Positions 1 through 8,325 are shown, counted from the stretch's first letter. The stretch: 59,964 nt of DNA from Lachnospiraceae bacterium (GCA_900168235.1 FUZG01000014.1:1-59964), one strand, 5' to 3'. Made by a program: numbers and translations. Notes: generated by a model not told the origin, from the letters alone.

Positions 1-161
<161 letters not shown>

Positions 162-396
162 AGTTTGATCCGGTTTCAAGATCAGCTAGCTTTTCGCTTC
201 GCGTTTCTTTTTAACCGATTTACTGTCGACCAGATCGCTCTGATCTTCAGGTTCGTTTTTATTGCATTTCTGAAATTTCGTTTTGAATTTTCAGGGTTGC
301 ATTGCTGTTTGTTTGTCAAGGTTCAGTTCTGTCGGACCGCTTGTTAATCGAGCCTTTCGAGCTGTTTCGCTCGTGTCTCTCGCGGCGACAAGTGAT

Positions 397-425
397 ATAT
401 TAGCACCTGATAAAGATGCCGTCAA
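397..425 (-). promoter_or_regulatory. rrn operon promoter
   Basis: On the minus strand a -35 TTGACG (420-425) and a -10 TAATAT (397-402) are separated by exactly 17 bp and preceded by AT-rich DNA. This is a near-consensus sigma-A promoter about 235 nt upstream of the mature 16S end, the usual distance for an rRNA leader. Confidence 0.85.
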
Positions 426-708
426 CAACAATTTTCGATTTTTGTACAATTTATTTTGAACTAATTTATATACATGTATTTTATGCGTATTATGCATCTT
501 ATTCACCGAATATTATACAGATATAAATAGTCTATCAACTATACAATTATTTCACCATTATTACTCAAATACCCATTTTATCGTAATCGCAGATCTACAT
601 ATGTTCAATTTTTTGATCAATCACATACAAATGCCTTTTTTTGCATATACTGTCTGCCACAGGGCAAATCTATAAAAATACGGTAAAAAGCCTTGATAAG
701 AGCACCAA

Positions 709-752
709 AAACAAGTTGCGTTAGGCTCGAAAAAATCTCGCTAAGTGCTCCG
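709..752 (-). repeat. Terminator-associated repeat, copy 1 (short form)
   Basis: This is a short copy of a repeat found six times in the window. It runs from AACAAGTTGCG to CTAAGTGCTCCG, joining the beginning of the long form directly to its end, as if the middle had been lost between the two related GCTCGA..CTCGC motifs. It lies just behind the terminator of the gene at 822-1628. Confidence 0.85.
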
Positions 753-762
753 CGCAATATAA

Positions 763-796
763 AAGAGACTGCCCGGACTTAACCGGACAGTCTCTT
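763..796 (-). terminator. Rho-independent terminator
   Basis: An AAGAGACTG..CAGTCTCTT stem is extended by CCGG pairing and followed by TTTTAT on the minus strand. It lies 26 bp beyond the stop codon of the gene at 822-1628. Confidence 0.85.
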
Positions 797-821
797 CTTT
801 AACAATATGTAATCAAAAGGT

Positions 822-1628
822 TTAATTCTTTCTCTGAAAAGTTTCACCCTTTATTCCCTTTACGGCTTCTGCAAATTCAGCCAGAAGGAGCTGGGCTTTT
901 CTTGCCTCTGTTATATCGGGATATTTGATGCGGGCATAGATTTCTCCATTACGGCCGTTTCTTGTCTTTGTAATAGAGAAAGTATAGTCATAGTCTTTAA
1001 GCCATTTATCACTGAAAGACTGTGCATCAAGAAATCCGTCCTGAGTAAAGAATCTGAAGCACTGAACACAGGGAGCTGAAAAATCTTCTGTGATCTTTGC
1101 GTTCTTTACATCAAATAAAAGCTTCTCGATCGCTTTTTTATTATTCAGATCAAATGCATGGATCTCATCAAGCTTATGGGAATAAAGCTCTTTAAGCTCT
1201 CTCATTCTGCGTTCTTCGGCAATTATCTTATTTACCGCATCCTCAAGCTTAAAATCAAGCTCATCCTTTTCACCGCTGTTCATATGCTCTGCTATGCTCA
1301 CGGATTTAAGCTCTATGTCTTCCATTTCTGAGAGAATATCTTCTCCCTCGACTGTAAAAGCCTCACTTAATGATACGATAACTCTTTTTTCATTGAAATT
1401 TCGGATCATGAAATTTACATTTGCTGCTGTATCTATATTGAAGACTTTTGCACAGAACTTACAGATTTCATGGCCGAAACTCTTTGCTGTTCTGAGTCTG
1501 TCTCTGGTTATTACTTTTTCTTCGTCATATACTTTTAAGAACTCATCATATGAAAAAGAGCATACTTCGTCAATTTCTTCTGCCGTAAGGGCACATAATG
1601 CGATTCCGTTTCTTAAAGCGATGTTCAT
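822..1628 (-). CDS. Hypothetical protein, possible MecA-like adaptor
   Basis: This encodes a soluble 268-residue acidic protein with no signal peptide or membrane segment. The N-terminal 90 residues (short strand, helix, then an MIRNF..VIVSLS strand pattern) and the C-terminal part (CFRFF near 190, then strand-rich sequence and an LLLAEFAEAV helix) resemble the two-domain layout of MecA adaptors, which deliver substrates to ClpC. The two parts are joined by a charged helical linker (about 125-165). The likeness is by pattern only, and the length is slightly above the usual 220-240 residues. The gene stands alone with its own terminator. If it is not MecA-like, the function is unknown. Confidence 0.6.
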   Translation of the reverse strand: MNIALRNGIALCALTAEEIDEVCSFSYDEFLKVYDEEKVITRDRLRTAKSFGHEICKFCAKVFNIDTAANVNFMIRNFNEKRVIVSLSEAFTVEGEDILSEMEDIELKSVSIAEHMNSGEKDELDFKLEDAVNKIIAEERRMRELKELYSHKLDEIHAFDLNNKKAIEKLLFDVKNAKITEDFSAPCVQCFRFFTQDGFLDAQSFSDKWLKDYDYTFSITKTRNGRNGEIYARIKYPDITEARKAQLLLAEFAEAVKGIKGETFQRKN

Positions 1629-1750
1629 GATTTCCTTTCAACCGCGACATTTTTCGCAGTTATTCTCCTATCCCTGAATACTGTATACAAATTTTGACCA
1701 GAAGATATTTTACATACCAGACCCTCTCCTGTCAAAATAAATTTTGATAA

Positions 1751-1887
1751 AACAAGTTACGCTAGGCTCGACAAAACCTCGCCAAGCGAACTTGCATAAC
1801 ACGCACTGCACAGCATATCTTCAATCACGCAAATCATAGATTTGCTATTTCAGCCATAAGCTCGATAATACCTCGCTAAGTGCTCCG
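1751..1887 (-). repeat. Terminator-associated repeat, copy 2 (full length)
   Basis: This is a full 137-bp copy. As written on the plus strand, the first half folds into a hairpin: CAAGTT(A)CGCTAGGC pairs with GCCAAGCGAACTTG, with one bulge and one mismatch. The middle carries a perfect GCAAATC-ATA-GATTTGC hairpin. The end carries AGCTCGATAATACCTCGC then TAAGTGCTCCG. It ends at the A-tract of the terminator of the lipoprotein gene at 1930-2445. Confidence 0.9.
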
Positions 1888-1920
1888 AAAATAAAAATGG
1901 AGGCAGATAGCTGCCCCCAA
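1888..1920 (-). terminator. Rho-independent terminator
   Basis: On the minus strand a GGGGGCAG-CTAT-CTGCCTCC hairpin is followed by ATTTTTATTTT. It begins about 10 bp behind the stop codon of the lipoprotein gene (1930-2445) and abuts repeat copy 2. Confidence 0.85.
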
Positions 1921-1929
1921 AATAATTTA

Positions 1930-2445
1930 TTATTCTGCTTCTTCGGATGATTCCATTTCTGCTGCTAAAGCTTCTACGGCTTTCTGAGCATTTTTCAAAT
2001 ATTTAACAGCTTCTTCTCCTGAAATGATCTCACCCTTATATCCTGTATAGGATGCATCCATGATGTAGCCTGTTTTATCATCAACTTTTGAATAACCGAA
2101 GGAATATTCATCACCTGTAAATGCATCATATACATCATACATATTGTACTCAATTCCCTCATCATCTGTTTCATTATCAGTTTTCTCGACTACACCGCAG
2201 GTAATATCTGAATCCTCTTCATAGGTATCGATAAGACAACCGTATTCATTTCCGTCAGGACCTTTGAACATGACATAAACGAAGTCCTCTTCCAGGTCTT
2301 CATCATATGCATGGATACCTACCGAAACCTGATCAGCAGTTACTTCATCAAGTGTAAATTCTTCAGCTGATTTTTTGGATCCGCATGCTGTAAACGACAG
2401 TGCGAGCATAACAGACAACATAAATGCTATTATTTTTTTCATCAT
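1930..2445 (-). CDS. Small acidic lipoprotein
   Basis: A 171-residue protein with a classic lipoprotein signal: MMKK, a hydrophobic stretch, then lipobox FTAC with the acylated Cys at residue 21 followed by GSKKS. It is therefore predicted to be anchored to the outer face of the cytoplasmic membrane. The mature part is rich in Asp and Glu and in Tyr and Gly, with no family I recognise; it looks like one small beta-rich domain followed by a C-terminal helix. An AAGGAG ribosome binding site lies 11 bp upstream. The gene is monocistronic. Function unknown. Confidence 0.85.
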   Translation of the reverse strand: MMKKIIAFMLSVMLALSFTACGSKKSAEEFTLDEVTADQVSVGIHAYDEDLEEDFVYVMFKGPDGNEYGCLIDTYEEDSDITCGVVEKTDNETDDEGIEYNMYDVYDAFTGDEYSFGYSKVDDKTGYIMDASYTGYKGEIISGEEAVKYLKNAQKAVEALAAEMESSEEAE

Positions 2446-2528
2446 ATAAACAAAAATCTCCTTTTAATATAAACTTTTTGACGCAAGAACCATTATGCAT
2501 CTATTTCAGAAATAATAAAAGTGATTTT

Positions 2529-3422
2529 TTAGTGTCCTATATTAATAACCTCTGTGAGCTTTGGAGGGTCAAAATCAAAGCCTATGCCGATACTTCCTTC
2601 TTTTACTACTACTGTAGCTGCATGATCCGCAGCTGCAGCAAGTGCTCTCTTTACACGCTCGGCATGTGGTGTTTCTGAATCGCTGTCGCTTAAGTAATCC
2701 GCAAGAAACGCTCCGATGAACGAATCTCCCGCACCGAGGGCATCTGTTGATTCCACAGGGACTACCTCGTGACGATAGAACTGCTCTCCGTCATATGCTA
2801 TTACAGGATCACAGCCTCTTGTGCCGATGGCGATGCTGCATCCGAGATCTACTGTTTTTTTCAGAACTTCATGGATCTTGTCCTCGGATAAATGGCTGCA
2901 TGAGAAAAATCCATATTTTACATGAGGAGCAATAGCATCGATATCATCATGTGTAAACGCCGCATGAAAATCATAACAAATACTTATGCCATCGCGTTCG
3001 TGAAGCCTTTTCACCATTTCTGGAGGAACACACGCCAGACGTCCCATGCTGATTACATCAAAAGTACGGATGTAATCCAGTTCTTCATCCGTAAAACTGA
3101 TAGGATGGAGATCGGTCACACCCCTCTGATTCCAATCGAGAAAAACTCTGTCTCCGTCTTCCTTGAGCCTGACAAGGCTGTATCCGCTGGATCCTTTTTC
3201 ATGATGACTCATTGATGTATCGACACCCATATCCTTCAGGGTATCCTCAAGGAGCTTTCCTGCCTGATCATCAGCAAATACACCGAGAAATCCTGCTTCT
3301 GCATCGCGAAAGACTGCATTACAGGAAACGTTATATTCATTGCCCCCGGGGTACATGCGCCCTTGATCCGGATAAATATCCATTGTAGCTACGCCGGTTC
3401 CGAGTATTCTAACTTTTGACAT
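2529..3422 (-). CDS. PfkB-family carbohydrate/nucleoside kinase (FrlD-like)
   Basis: A 297-residue ribokinase-fold kinase. It has the N-terminal GTGVATMDIYP strand, the PGGNEYN glycine motif of the substrate site (about 27-33), and the C-terminal GAGDSFIGAF signature (230-239), in which D233 is the expected catalytic base. Overall it most resembles fructoselysine 6-kinase-type PfkB members, but FrlD partners (deglycase, fructoselysine permease) are absent. It is the last gene of the operon with a cysteine hydrolase, an ECF transporter and NiaR, six bases behind niaR. By context it probably phosphorylates, and so traps, the compound imported by the ECF transporter or its hydrolysis product. 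A sugar, a riboside or a vitamin is possible; the substrate is not decided by sequence. Confidence 0.85.
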   Translation of the reverse strand: MSKVRILGTGVATMDIYPDQGRMYPGGNEYNVSCNAVFRDAEAGFLGVFADDQAGKLLEDTLKDMGVDTSMSHHEKGSSGYSLVRLKEDGDRVFLDWNQRGVTDLHPISFTDEELDYIRTFDVISMGRLACVPPEMVKRLHERDGISICYDFHAAFTHDDIDAIAPHVKYGFFSCSHLSEDKIHEVLKKTVDLGCSIAIGTRGCDPVIAYDGEQFYRHEVVPVESTDALGAGDSFIGAFLADYLSDSDSETPHAERVKRALAAAADHAATVVVKEGSIGIGFDFDPPKLTEVINIGH

Positions 3423-3428
3423 AAAATT

Positions 3429-3980
3429 TTACTTTGGTTTCCGAAAATCTACAGGTTCATAGTCCTGAAGCTTTGCCAGAAACCCCTTTTCTCTAAGTTT
3501 ATCCTGAATAAGATCCAGGAGCGCCTCCGTTGGCGCAGTCACCGTATGATAATGATATCCCGATGTCACATTTTTTAACAGACTTGACTTTCCTGTACGT
3601 ATATCGTTCATAAACCGGTCAACATCCATCCGGCTCCTGATATTCAGCTCTGCGCGGACGGTTCCGTACACTTTATGATAGATAAATACATCCTTTACTA
3701 CGCATCCGCAGTCTACTATCAGATGCAGTTCATCCTCGACTTCTTCATCTGTATGCTGAACCTTGAAGACCCTGCTTTTTTCTATGATATTCTGGTCCGA
3801 AAGGATGTAGCCTACATTTGTGGATGTGATAACATGCTTCTCCGCGCGGAGAAGAGCAATATCCTGTACAATGACCTGGCGGCTGACATCAAACATTGTC
3901 GCAAGGGTTCTTCCCGGGACAGGTCTACCGCTTTCGGACAGAATCTGTATTATCTTTTCTCTCCGCTCTTTCCCGCTCAT
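3429..3980 (-). CDS. niaR: NiaR-type transcriptional repressor (HTH plus 3H domain)
   Basis: A 183-residue two-domain regulator. Residues 1-60 form a winged helix (GRTLATMFDVSRQVIVQDI). Residues 70-175 form a 3H domain with the metal-ligand histidine signatures QHTDEE, IYHKVYG and SGYHYH. NiaR (YrxA) represses niacin uptake and NAD synthesis genes in Firmicutes, using nicotinic acid as co-repressor. Here it lies inside the operon, between the ECF ATPase and the PfkB kinase, so it may control its own operon; an interrupted GTAC..GTAC repeat between -10 and -35 at 7656-7685 is a candidate site. The family call is firm. That niacin is the effector is inferred from the family. Confidence 0.88.
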   Translation of the reverse strand: MSGKERREKIIQILSESGRPVPGRTLATMFDVSRQVIVQDIALLRAEKHVITSTNVGYILSDQNIIEKSRVFKVQHTDEEVEDELHLIVDCGCVVKDVFIYHKVYGTVRAELNIRSRMDVDRFMNDIRTGKSSLLKNVTSGYHYHTVTAPTEALLDLIQDKLREKGFLAKLQDYEPVDFRKPK

Positions 3981-4000
3981 CTGTAACCTCCGTGTCGCAT

Positions 4001-5635
4001 TTATTGTTCCAATTTCGTAAATAATTCAGTAAGATATGGCTTTTGCAGTCTTGCTTCTTTTAATACGTCATCCTCGGAAAATACCTGGGCAGAGGTCCCG
4101 TCGCAAAGAAGCTTTCCATGCGCCATCACTATAACCCTGTCAAAATTTTCTTCCACAAAATCCATGTCATGCAGGATCGCAATGACAAGTTTTCCCGCTT
4201 CAGACAGTTCACGGATCATATTGCCTATAAGCTGCCGTCCAGGATAATCCTGCGCGATCGTGGGCTCATCAAGGATCACAACATCCGTATCCATCGCGAT
4301 CACAGAAGCGATAGCCGTCATTTTCCGCTCGTTCAGCTCCAAATCATACGGATTCATCTTTTCTTTGCCCTTTAATCCCATGAGTTCCAGAGCTTTAAGG
4401 GATTTTTCTCGGGCAGTTTCCTCTGACATACCGATATTTAACGGTCCGTACATTACTTCATCGAGGACTTTATACTTGAATATCTGATCATCAGGATTCT
4501 GAAAAACATATCCTACCTTGTCGGCAAGCATTGCAACTGTTTTTCCTGATATGTCATCTTCTCCGAACCAGATCCTGCCCCCCTGCGGTTTCAGCAGACC
4601 TTTAAGCAAACGGACGAGGGTTGTCTTTCCTGCACCGTTCTGCCCTATGATGGCGGTTGCCCTTTTATCCAGTAAGAGATTCAGATTTTCAAAAATATGT
4701 ACATTCTCGTTATAGCTGAAGTCCAGATTCTCTGCACGGAATACATTGTGTCCAAGCTCAGCAGCATCTTTACCCGATTCGGGTCTTCTTAACTTTACTC
4801 CCTTTTCCTTAAAGATATTTATAGTGTCTTCAAGTGTCACGGGATATGTTCCGTCTTCTTTTTTTAGTCCGTATTGACGGCAGATACGTGTATAGGCAGG
4901 CGGCTGAACCCCAAGCTTTTCAAGGTCGTCTCTTGAAAAGATTTTTTCCGGTGTATCAAAATCTATCACCTTTCCCTTACTCATAAGAATCAGACGGTCA
5001 CAATATTTTGCCATTTTCTCAAGCTTCTGCTCGATCATTATTATGGTAAAACCTGCAGACGTAAGGGTATCGACTACCCGAAACACTTCCTCTGTACCCT
5101 CGGGATCAAGTTGGGATGTGGGTTCATCCAAAATGATTATCTCCGGCTGCATGACAAGTATGCTGGCAATAGCAACTCTCTGCATCTGACCTCCGGACAG
5201 ATTGAATGGATTCCTATTCCGATACTGCCAGATATCCAGCTGTTTCAGCGCTTTCTCTATGCGTTCCTTCATTTCCTGCGCAGGAATACCGAGATTTTGA
5301 AGTCCGAATGCAACTTCACCGTAAACAGTTTCCGCGGCACCTGAAAGCTGATTAAAAGGATTTTGGAAAATGAGACCGACTTTTTCGCACATTTCCTCAA
5401 CAGGACAAGTATCAGTCCTGATACCGTCGACCGTTACTTTTCCGCCGTATGCACCCTTATAAAACTGAGGTACGAGCCCGATCATCGCCTGACTCAATGT
5501 ACTTTTTCCTGCACCGTTCTGTCCTACTATACCGATAAATTCACCTTTTTCGATGGTGAGCGAAATATCATCTATTGCCAGGTGCTTCGTGCCCGGATAT
5601 CTGTATTTTAAATTTTCAATAGATATTACAGGCAT
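4001..5635 (-). CDS. ECF transporter ATPase, fused A-A' subunit
   Basis: A 544-residue protein made of two ABC ATPase domains in tandem (about 1-240 and 297-540), standing in for separate EcfA1 and EcfA2. Domain 1 has Walker A GQNGAGKST (38-46), a full LSGGQ (146-150) and Walker B ILDEP with E171, but the H-switch position is Gln (MIEQKLE, Q203). Domain 2 has Walker A at 331-339, Walker B with E457 and the H-switch (LHD, H489), but its signature is degenerate (LNERK, 434-438). One composite site should therefore be consensus and the other impaired. It energises uptake with EcfT and EcfS. The start overlaps the end of ecfT by 10 bp and has a GGAGG ribosome binding site; niaR follows 20 bp on. 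Confidence 0.93.
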   Translation of the reverse strand: MPVISIENLKYRYPGTKHLAIDDISLTIEKGEFIGIVGQNGAGKSTLSQAMIGLVPQFYKGAYGGKVTVDGIRTDTCPVEEMCEKVGLIFQNPFNQLSGAAETVYGEVAFGLQNLGIPAQEMKERIEKALKQLDIWQYRNRNPFNLSGGQMQRVAIASILVMQPEIIILDEPTSQLDPEGTEEVFRVVDTLTSAGFTIIMIEQKLEKMAKYCDRLILMSKGKVIDFDTPEKIFSRDDLEKLGVQPPAYTRICRQYGLKKEDGTYPVTLEDTINIFKEKGVKLRRPESGKDAAELGHNVFRAENLDFSYNENVHIFENLNLLLDKRATAIIGQNGAGKTTLVRLLKGLLKPQGGRIWFGEDDISGKTVAMLADKVGYVFQNPDDQIFKYKVLDEVMYGPLNIGMSEETAREKSLKALELMGLKGKEKMNPYDLELNERKMTAIASVIAMDTDVVILDEPTIAQDYPGRQLIGNMIRELSEAGKLVIAILHDMDFVEENFDRVIVMAHGKLLCDGTSAQVFSEDDVLKEARLQKPYLTELFTKLEQ

Positions 5636-6399
5636 GATGCGATCCTCCAGACAATAACAAGAATTATGAGCAGCACCAGAAACGCACCTATTGCGCGGTC
5701 TCCTTTGTGTTTTGGGCGCTCACTTAAAAATGACTTTTTATTTTTTCTGCCAAATCCGCGCACTTCGAGCGCTATGGCACGTTCTCTCGTATTTATAAGC
5801 GAACTCATGACAACGGGAGATATCATCGGAAACAGCGCTTTAACACGCACAAGAAGTTTTCCTTCTGTTTCCATACCACGGCTCCGCTGTGCATCCATAA
5901 TGGTATCTTTTGACTTCATCATCTGCGGGATTATCTGAAATACTGAATTTATGATATATCCGAATTTGGGTGAAAAACCGCTCTTTTCAAGCTCTTCTAC
6001 GAGTTCCTGCGGAGATGTCGTGAGAACAAAAAGTGCAAATGACAAAAGCATATTCAGGATATTCAGACCAATGTGTGCAGCATAAAGCACACCTTCTTTA
6101 TAGAAGGTAAGTATCCAAACTTTGAAAAGGACATTTTCATTTGAATGATAGAAAAGTCCCTGTATCAAAAATATGACCACTATCAGTGTAAAGGAAAACG
6201 CAACTAACGGCAGAGCGCGTTTCAGCGTTCTGCCGCATGCAAGCAGGCATATACTGCATAAAATCATCAAAGGGAAAAGCCAAAGCTTTCCCCCGATGAG
6301 CGGTATGCATATAGCTGCCAGTATATACAGCAGCTTTGTATAGGGATGCATTTTATTTAGCCACGTTCCGTTATCAACGTATAAACTAAAATTACCCAT
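5626..6399 (-). CDS. ECF transporter transmembrane coupling protein EcfT
   Basis: A 257-residue membrane protein with about six hydrophobic segments, of the EcfT/CbiQ family. The two cytoplasmic coupling motifs are visible as AQRSRG (about residue 175) and ALEVRG (about 217), each with the conserved Arg-Gly. It links the ATPase to the substrate-binding S component in the cytoplasmic membrane. The start codon shares one base with the stop of the S component gene, which implies translational coupling. There is only a weak ribosome binding site, consistent with that coupling. Confidence 0.9.
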   Translation of the reverse strand: MGNFSLYVDNGTWLNKMHPYTKLLYILAAICIPLIGGKLWLFPLMILCSICLLACGRTLKRALPLVAFSFTLIVVIFLIQGLFYHSNENVLFKVWILTFYKEGVLYAAHIGLNILNMLLSFALFVLTTSPQELVEELEKSGFSPKFGYIINSVFQIIPQMMKSKDTIMDAQRSRGMETEGKLLVRVKALFPMISPVVMSSLINTRERAIALEVRGFGRKNKKSFLSERPKHKGDRAIGAFLVLLIILVIVWRIASCL

Positions 6400-7001
6400 T
6401 AATCCAGTCTCTCTACCTCTGCATTTACATCATAAAGTGATGTGAGTTTCTTCGGCGCGCCCTTGAGCAGAAGGTACACGATAACTACCGTGATGAGCTT
6501 ATCCGGTACATCTACAACGAGCTCATCAAGGAAGGAACCAATCCATACGGACATGCCGTTTGCCTGAGTCACCGTGAAGAGTGCATCACCCCAAACGTTT
6601 CCTGTTGTTCCACCCCAGAAAATAACATTAAGAGGAGTAGAGATAACTACGGCTGCAAGTCCGCCGCCTACTGCGCAGATAAGAGATTTAGTTAATGTCT
6701 CCATGAATCCGAGTCTGGCAAGGATTCCGACTACAAGACCGATTCCAAGGCTTGTAAGCGCGTAGATAAGGGTGATATTGTCTCCTGTTGTGAGACCATA
6801 TATAAGATTATTCAAAGCTCCGCAGATAGCACCGATGATCGGTCCGCCGAGGCAGCCTCCGATACAGGTTCCGATAGAATCAAGCCAGAGCGGAAGCTTC
6901 AGCACGGATGCGATAAGCTTTCCAAGATAGTTGATACCTATGCATGCCGGAATAAGAACTATCGTAGCTGCAGTAAGCTTTGTTTTAAACACGTTTCCCA
7001 T
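6399..7001 (-). CDS. ECF transporter substrate-binding S component
   Basis: A small very hydrophobic protein of about 200 residues with five or six membrane helices and Gly-rich turns (PLWLDSIGT, GGCLGGPIIGAICG), typical of S components that bind a vitamin-like solute at high affinity. The start at 7001 is chosen because AAGGAG lies seven bases before ATG; a longer frame to 7049 has no ribosome binding site. The solute is unknown: I do not recognise a characterised specificity class. Neighbouring NiaR suggests a pyridine compound. Confidence 0.85.
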   Translation of the reverse strand: MGNVFKTKLTAATIVLIPACIGINYLGKLIASVLKLPLWLDSIGTCIGGCLGGPIIGAICGALNNLIYGLTTGDNITLIYALTSLGIGLVVGILARLGFMETLTKSLICAVGGGLAAVVISTPLNVIFWGGTTGNVWGDALFTVTQANGMSVWIGSFLDELVVDVPDKLITVVIVYLLLKGAPKKLTSLYDVNAEVERLD

Positions 7002-7048
7002 TACAATTCTCCTTTTCGCCAGAGTCTTCCTTAAGACTCCGCCTCCCA

Positions 7049-7603
7049 TTAATGATGTGCCAAATATTCACTGGTTGTCATTATCTTTACATGAAGCGGG
7101 GCAAGTCCTGAAAGGACCTTTTCCGCGGCATGCTCTGAATCTTTGTCTATTCCTGCAACGGCATCTTTCAGGTAGATCACAGGTATTCCTGCATCTATAA
7201 GTGCCATGGCAGTAAAAAGAACACAACATTCTGCGACTACACCGGATAAAACAACCCTGTCATGATCATGAACAAGCTCTCTCACTTCCGGTATAGAAAG
7301 CGATGAATAAACTGACTTTGTGTAAAGTGGATATTTCTTTACCCATTCCTTAAACACGTTCATCATTTCATTCGCATAAGCATCTTCATTTATCGCATTA
7401 TTTTCACTGTTGTAGTCTTTCCAGACTCCAAAAGGCGCATCCGGTGCGATAAAGCGGGTAAACACCACATCCATATCTTTTTTGCCGGTCTCAAGTATAT
7501 CTATGATCTTTTCTGCTGCATGCTCTGTTCCCGGGCAGCACCACGCACCGCCGGAGGCATATACATTCTGCATATCGATCACCAGAAAAAGATCTTTTGA
7601 CAT
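7049..7603 (-). CDS. Isochorismatase-like cysteine hydrolase
   Basis: A hydrolase of about 184 residues with the Asp-Lys-Cys catalytic set of the isochorismatase/nicotinamidase superfamily: VIDMQN near the N-terminus (Asp), YTKSVYSS (Lys) and GVVAECCVL (Cys). The metal-binding DxH..H set of true nicotinamidases is not seen between the Asp and Lys regions, so it should not be called pncA. It is the first gene of the ECF-NiaR-PfkB operon and probably cleaves an amide or similar bond in the imported compound. The start is placed at 7603 because the promoter at 7656-7685 would leave almost no leader for the in-frame start at 7639. The ribosome binding site is weak for both. Confidence 0.85.
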   Translation of the reverse strand: MSKDLFLVIDMQNVYASGGAWCCPGTEHAAEKIIDILETGKKDMDVVFTRFIAPDAPFGVWKDYNSENNAINEDAYANEMMNVFKEWVKKYPLYTKSVYSSLSIPEVRELVHDHDRVVLSGVVAECCVLFTAMALIDAGIPVIYLKDAVAGIDKDSEHAAEKVLSGLAPLHVKIMTTSEYLAHH

Positions 7604-7655
7604 TCTGTAAGCACCACTGCCTTTCATGTGACAAGACAACTGTAAATATGCTGTG

Positions 7656-7685
7656 ATTGTACTATTAAATGTACCTAAACGTCAA
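7656..7685 (-). promoter_or_regulatory. Promoter of the hydrolase-ECF-niaR-pfkB operon
   Basis: On the minus strand a -35 TTGACG (7680-7685) and a -10 TACAAT (7656-7661) are separated by 18 bp. The spacer and -10 contain an interrupted repeat GTAC-ATTTAATA-GTAC, well placed for a repressor, possibly NiaR encoded in the operon. I could not match it securely to a published NiaR box. Confidence 0.7.
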
Positions 7686-7690
7686 GTAAC

Positions 7691-7731
7691 AAAGCCCCGG
7701 AAACCGTATTTTAAACAGTTTCCGGGGCTTT
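7691..7731 (-). terminator. Terminator hairpin behind the Ig-like remnant
   Basis: A perfect 14-bp inverted repeat (AAAGCCCCGGAAAC / GTTTCCGGGGCTTT) with a 13-nt loop lies 25 bp behind the stop codon at 7756. The U-tract is imperfect (TTTGTTAC). It insulates the promoter at 7656-7685 from upstream transcription. Confidence 0.75.
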
Positions 7732-7755
7732 AATGTCCGATAAGATTAATCTATA

Positions 7756-8118
7756 TTACTTCTTACCTTTTTTCTTATCCTTTTTATCGTTCTTATTTTT
7801 CTGATTTGGATTCATCTTTACTGTTACAGAGTACTTTACAGACTTCTTTCCTACTCCGTTATAAACAGCAGAGATCTTTACTGAACCCTTTTTATGGAAA
7901 ACGATCTTTCCTTCTTTATTGATAGATGCCACAGCCGGCTTTGAGCTTACCCATGCATCTGGTTCGATGCCCATTTCTTTTACCAGTTCTTCCGGATATG
8001 CCTTCTGATCAAGTGATGTAAGTGTCACCTTCTTTTCCAGAACAGGCTTTTCTACATAGAAGGTATGTGTTTCCTTATCTACCCAGTTAGTTCCTGTAAC
8101 GATATTAGATGCAGAGAT
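7756..8118 (-). pseudogene. Remnant of a bacterial Ig-like (BIG2) domain protein
   Basis: The open frame runs from an in-frame stop at 8119-8121 to 7756 and reads as the C-terminal end of a surface protein. It has a TFYVEKPVL linker, a BIG2-like domain (WVSSKPAVASINKEGKIVF, then a GSVKISAVYNGVGKKSVKYSVTV strand pair, read in parts) and a Lys/Asn/Asp tail ending GKK. There is no signal peptide, no full N-terminus and no good start: the only early start is a GTG at 8028 without a ribosome binding site. The upstream 280 bp hold no continuation in any frame that I can see. I take it as the surviving 3' end of a longer adhesin-like gene; a small expressed protein from the GTG is possible. Confidence 0.65.
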
Positions 8119-8325
8119 TTAAATACAACTTTTAAAAAACACGCTAAGTTCTGTGGATTTTAAACAACTGTATGCTATTTATCTTTTAGCATCAGTCTGC
8201 TCTTCGACTAAAAAAACTGTGAGATATGCCATGTTCTATATCTTCATCCTGTGTTTATATCATGGCGCTCGTTATTGTATTGTCAGGTTTATGCAGAATT
8301 GTGTCCGATGTATACATTTTTGTTC

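Larger units (their letters stand above)
162..821. other. rrn leader and AT-rich intergenic region
   Basis: This stretch has no gene. From right to left on the minus strand it holds a terminator (763-796), a copy of the dispersed repeat (709-752), about 280 bp of AT-rich DNA, the rrn promoter (397-425) and the transcribed rrn leader (162 to about 390). Short open frames across the leader are in non-conserved sequence and look random. Confidence 0.8.

Noticed and set aside
2529-3422. Naming the PfkB kinase frlD
   Set aside because: Sequence likeness is to the FrlD branch, but no fructoselysine deglycase or Amadori-compound transporter lies nearby and the operon context points elsewhere.
7049-7603. 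Calling the cysteine hydrolase nicotinamidase (pncA) because of the adjacent niaR
   Set aside because: The metal-binding DxH..H set of nicotinamidases is not visible, so only the superfamily can be stated.
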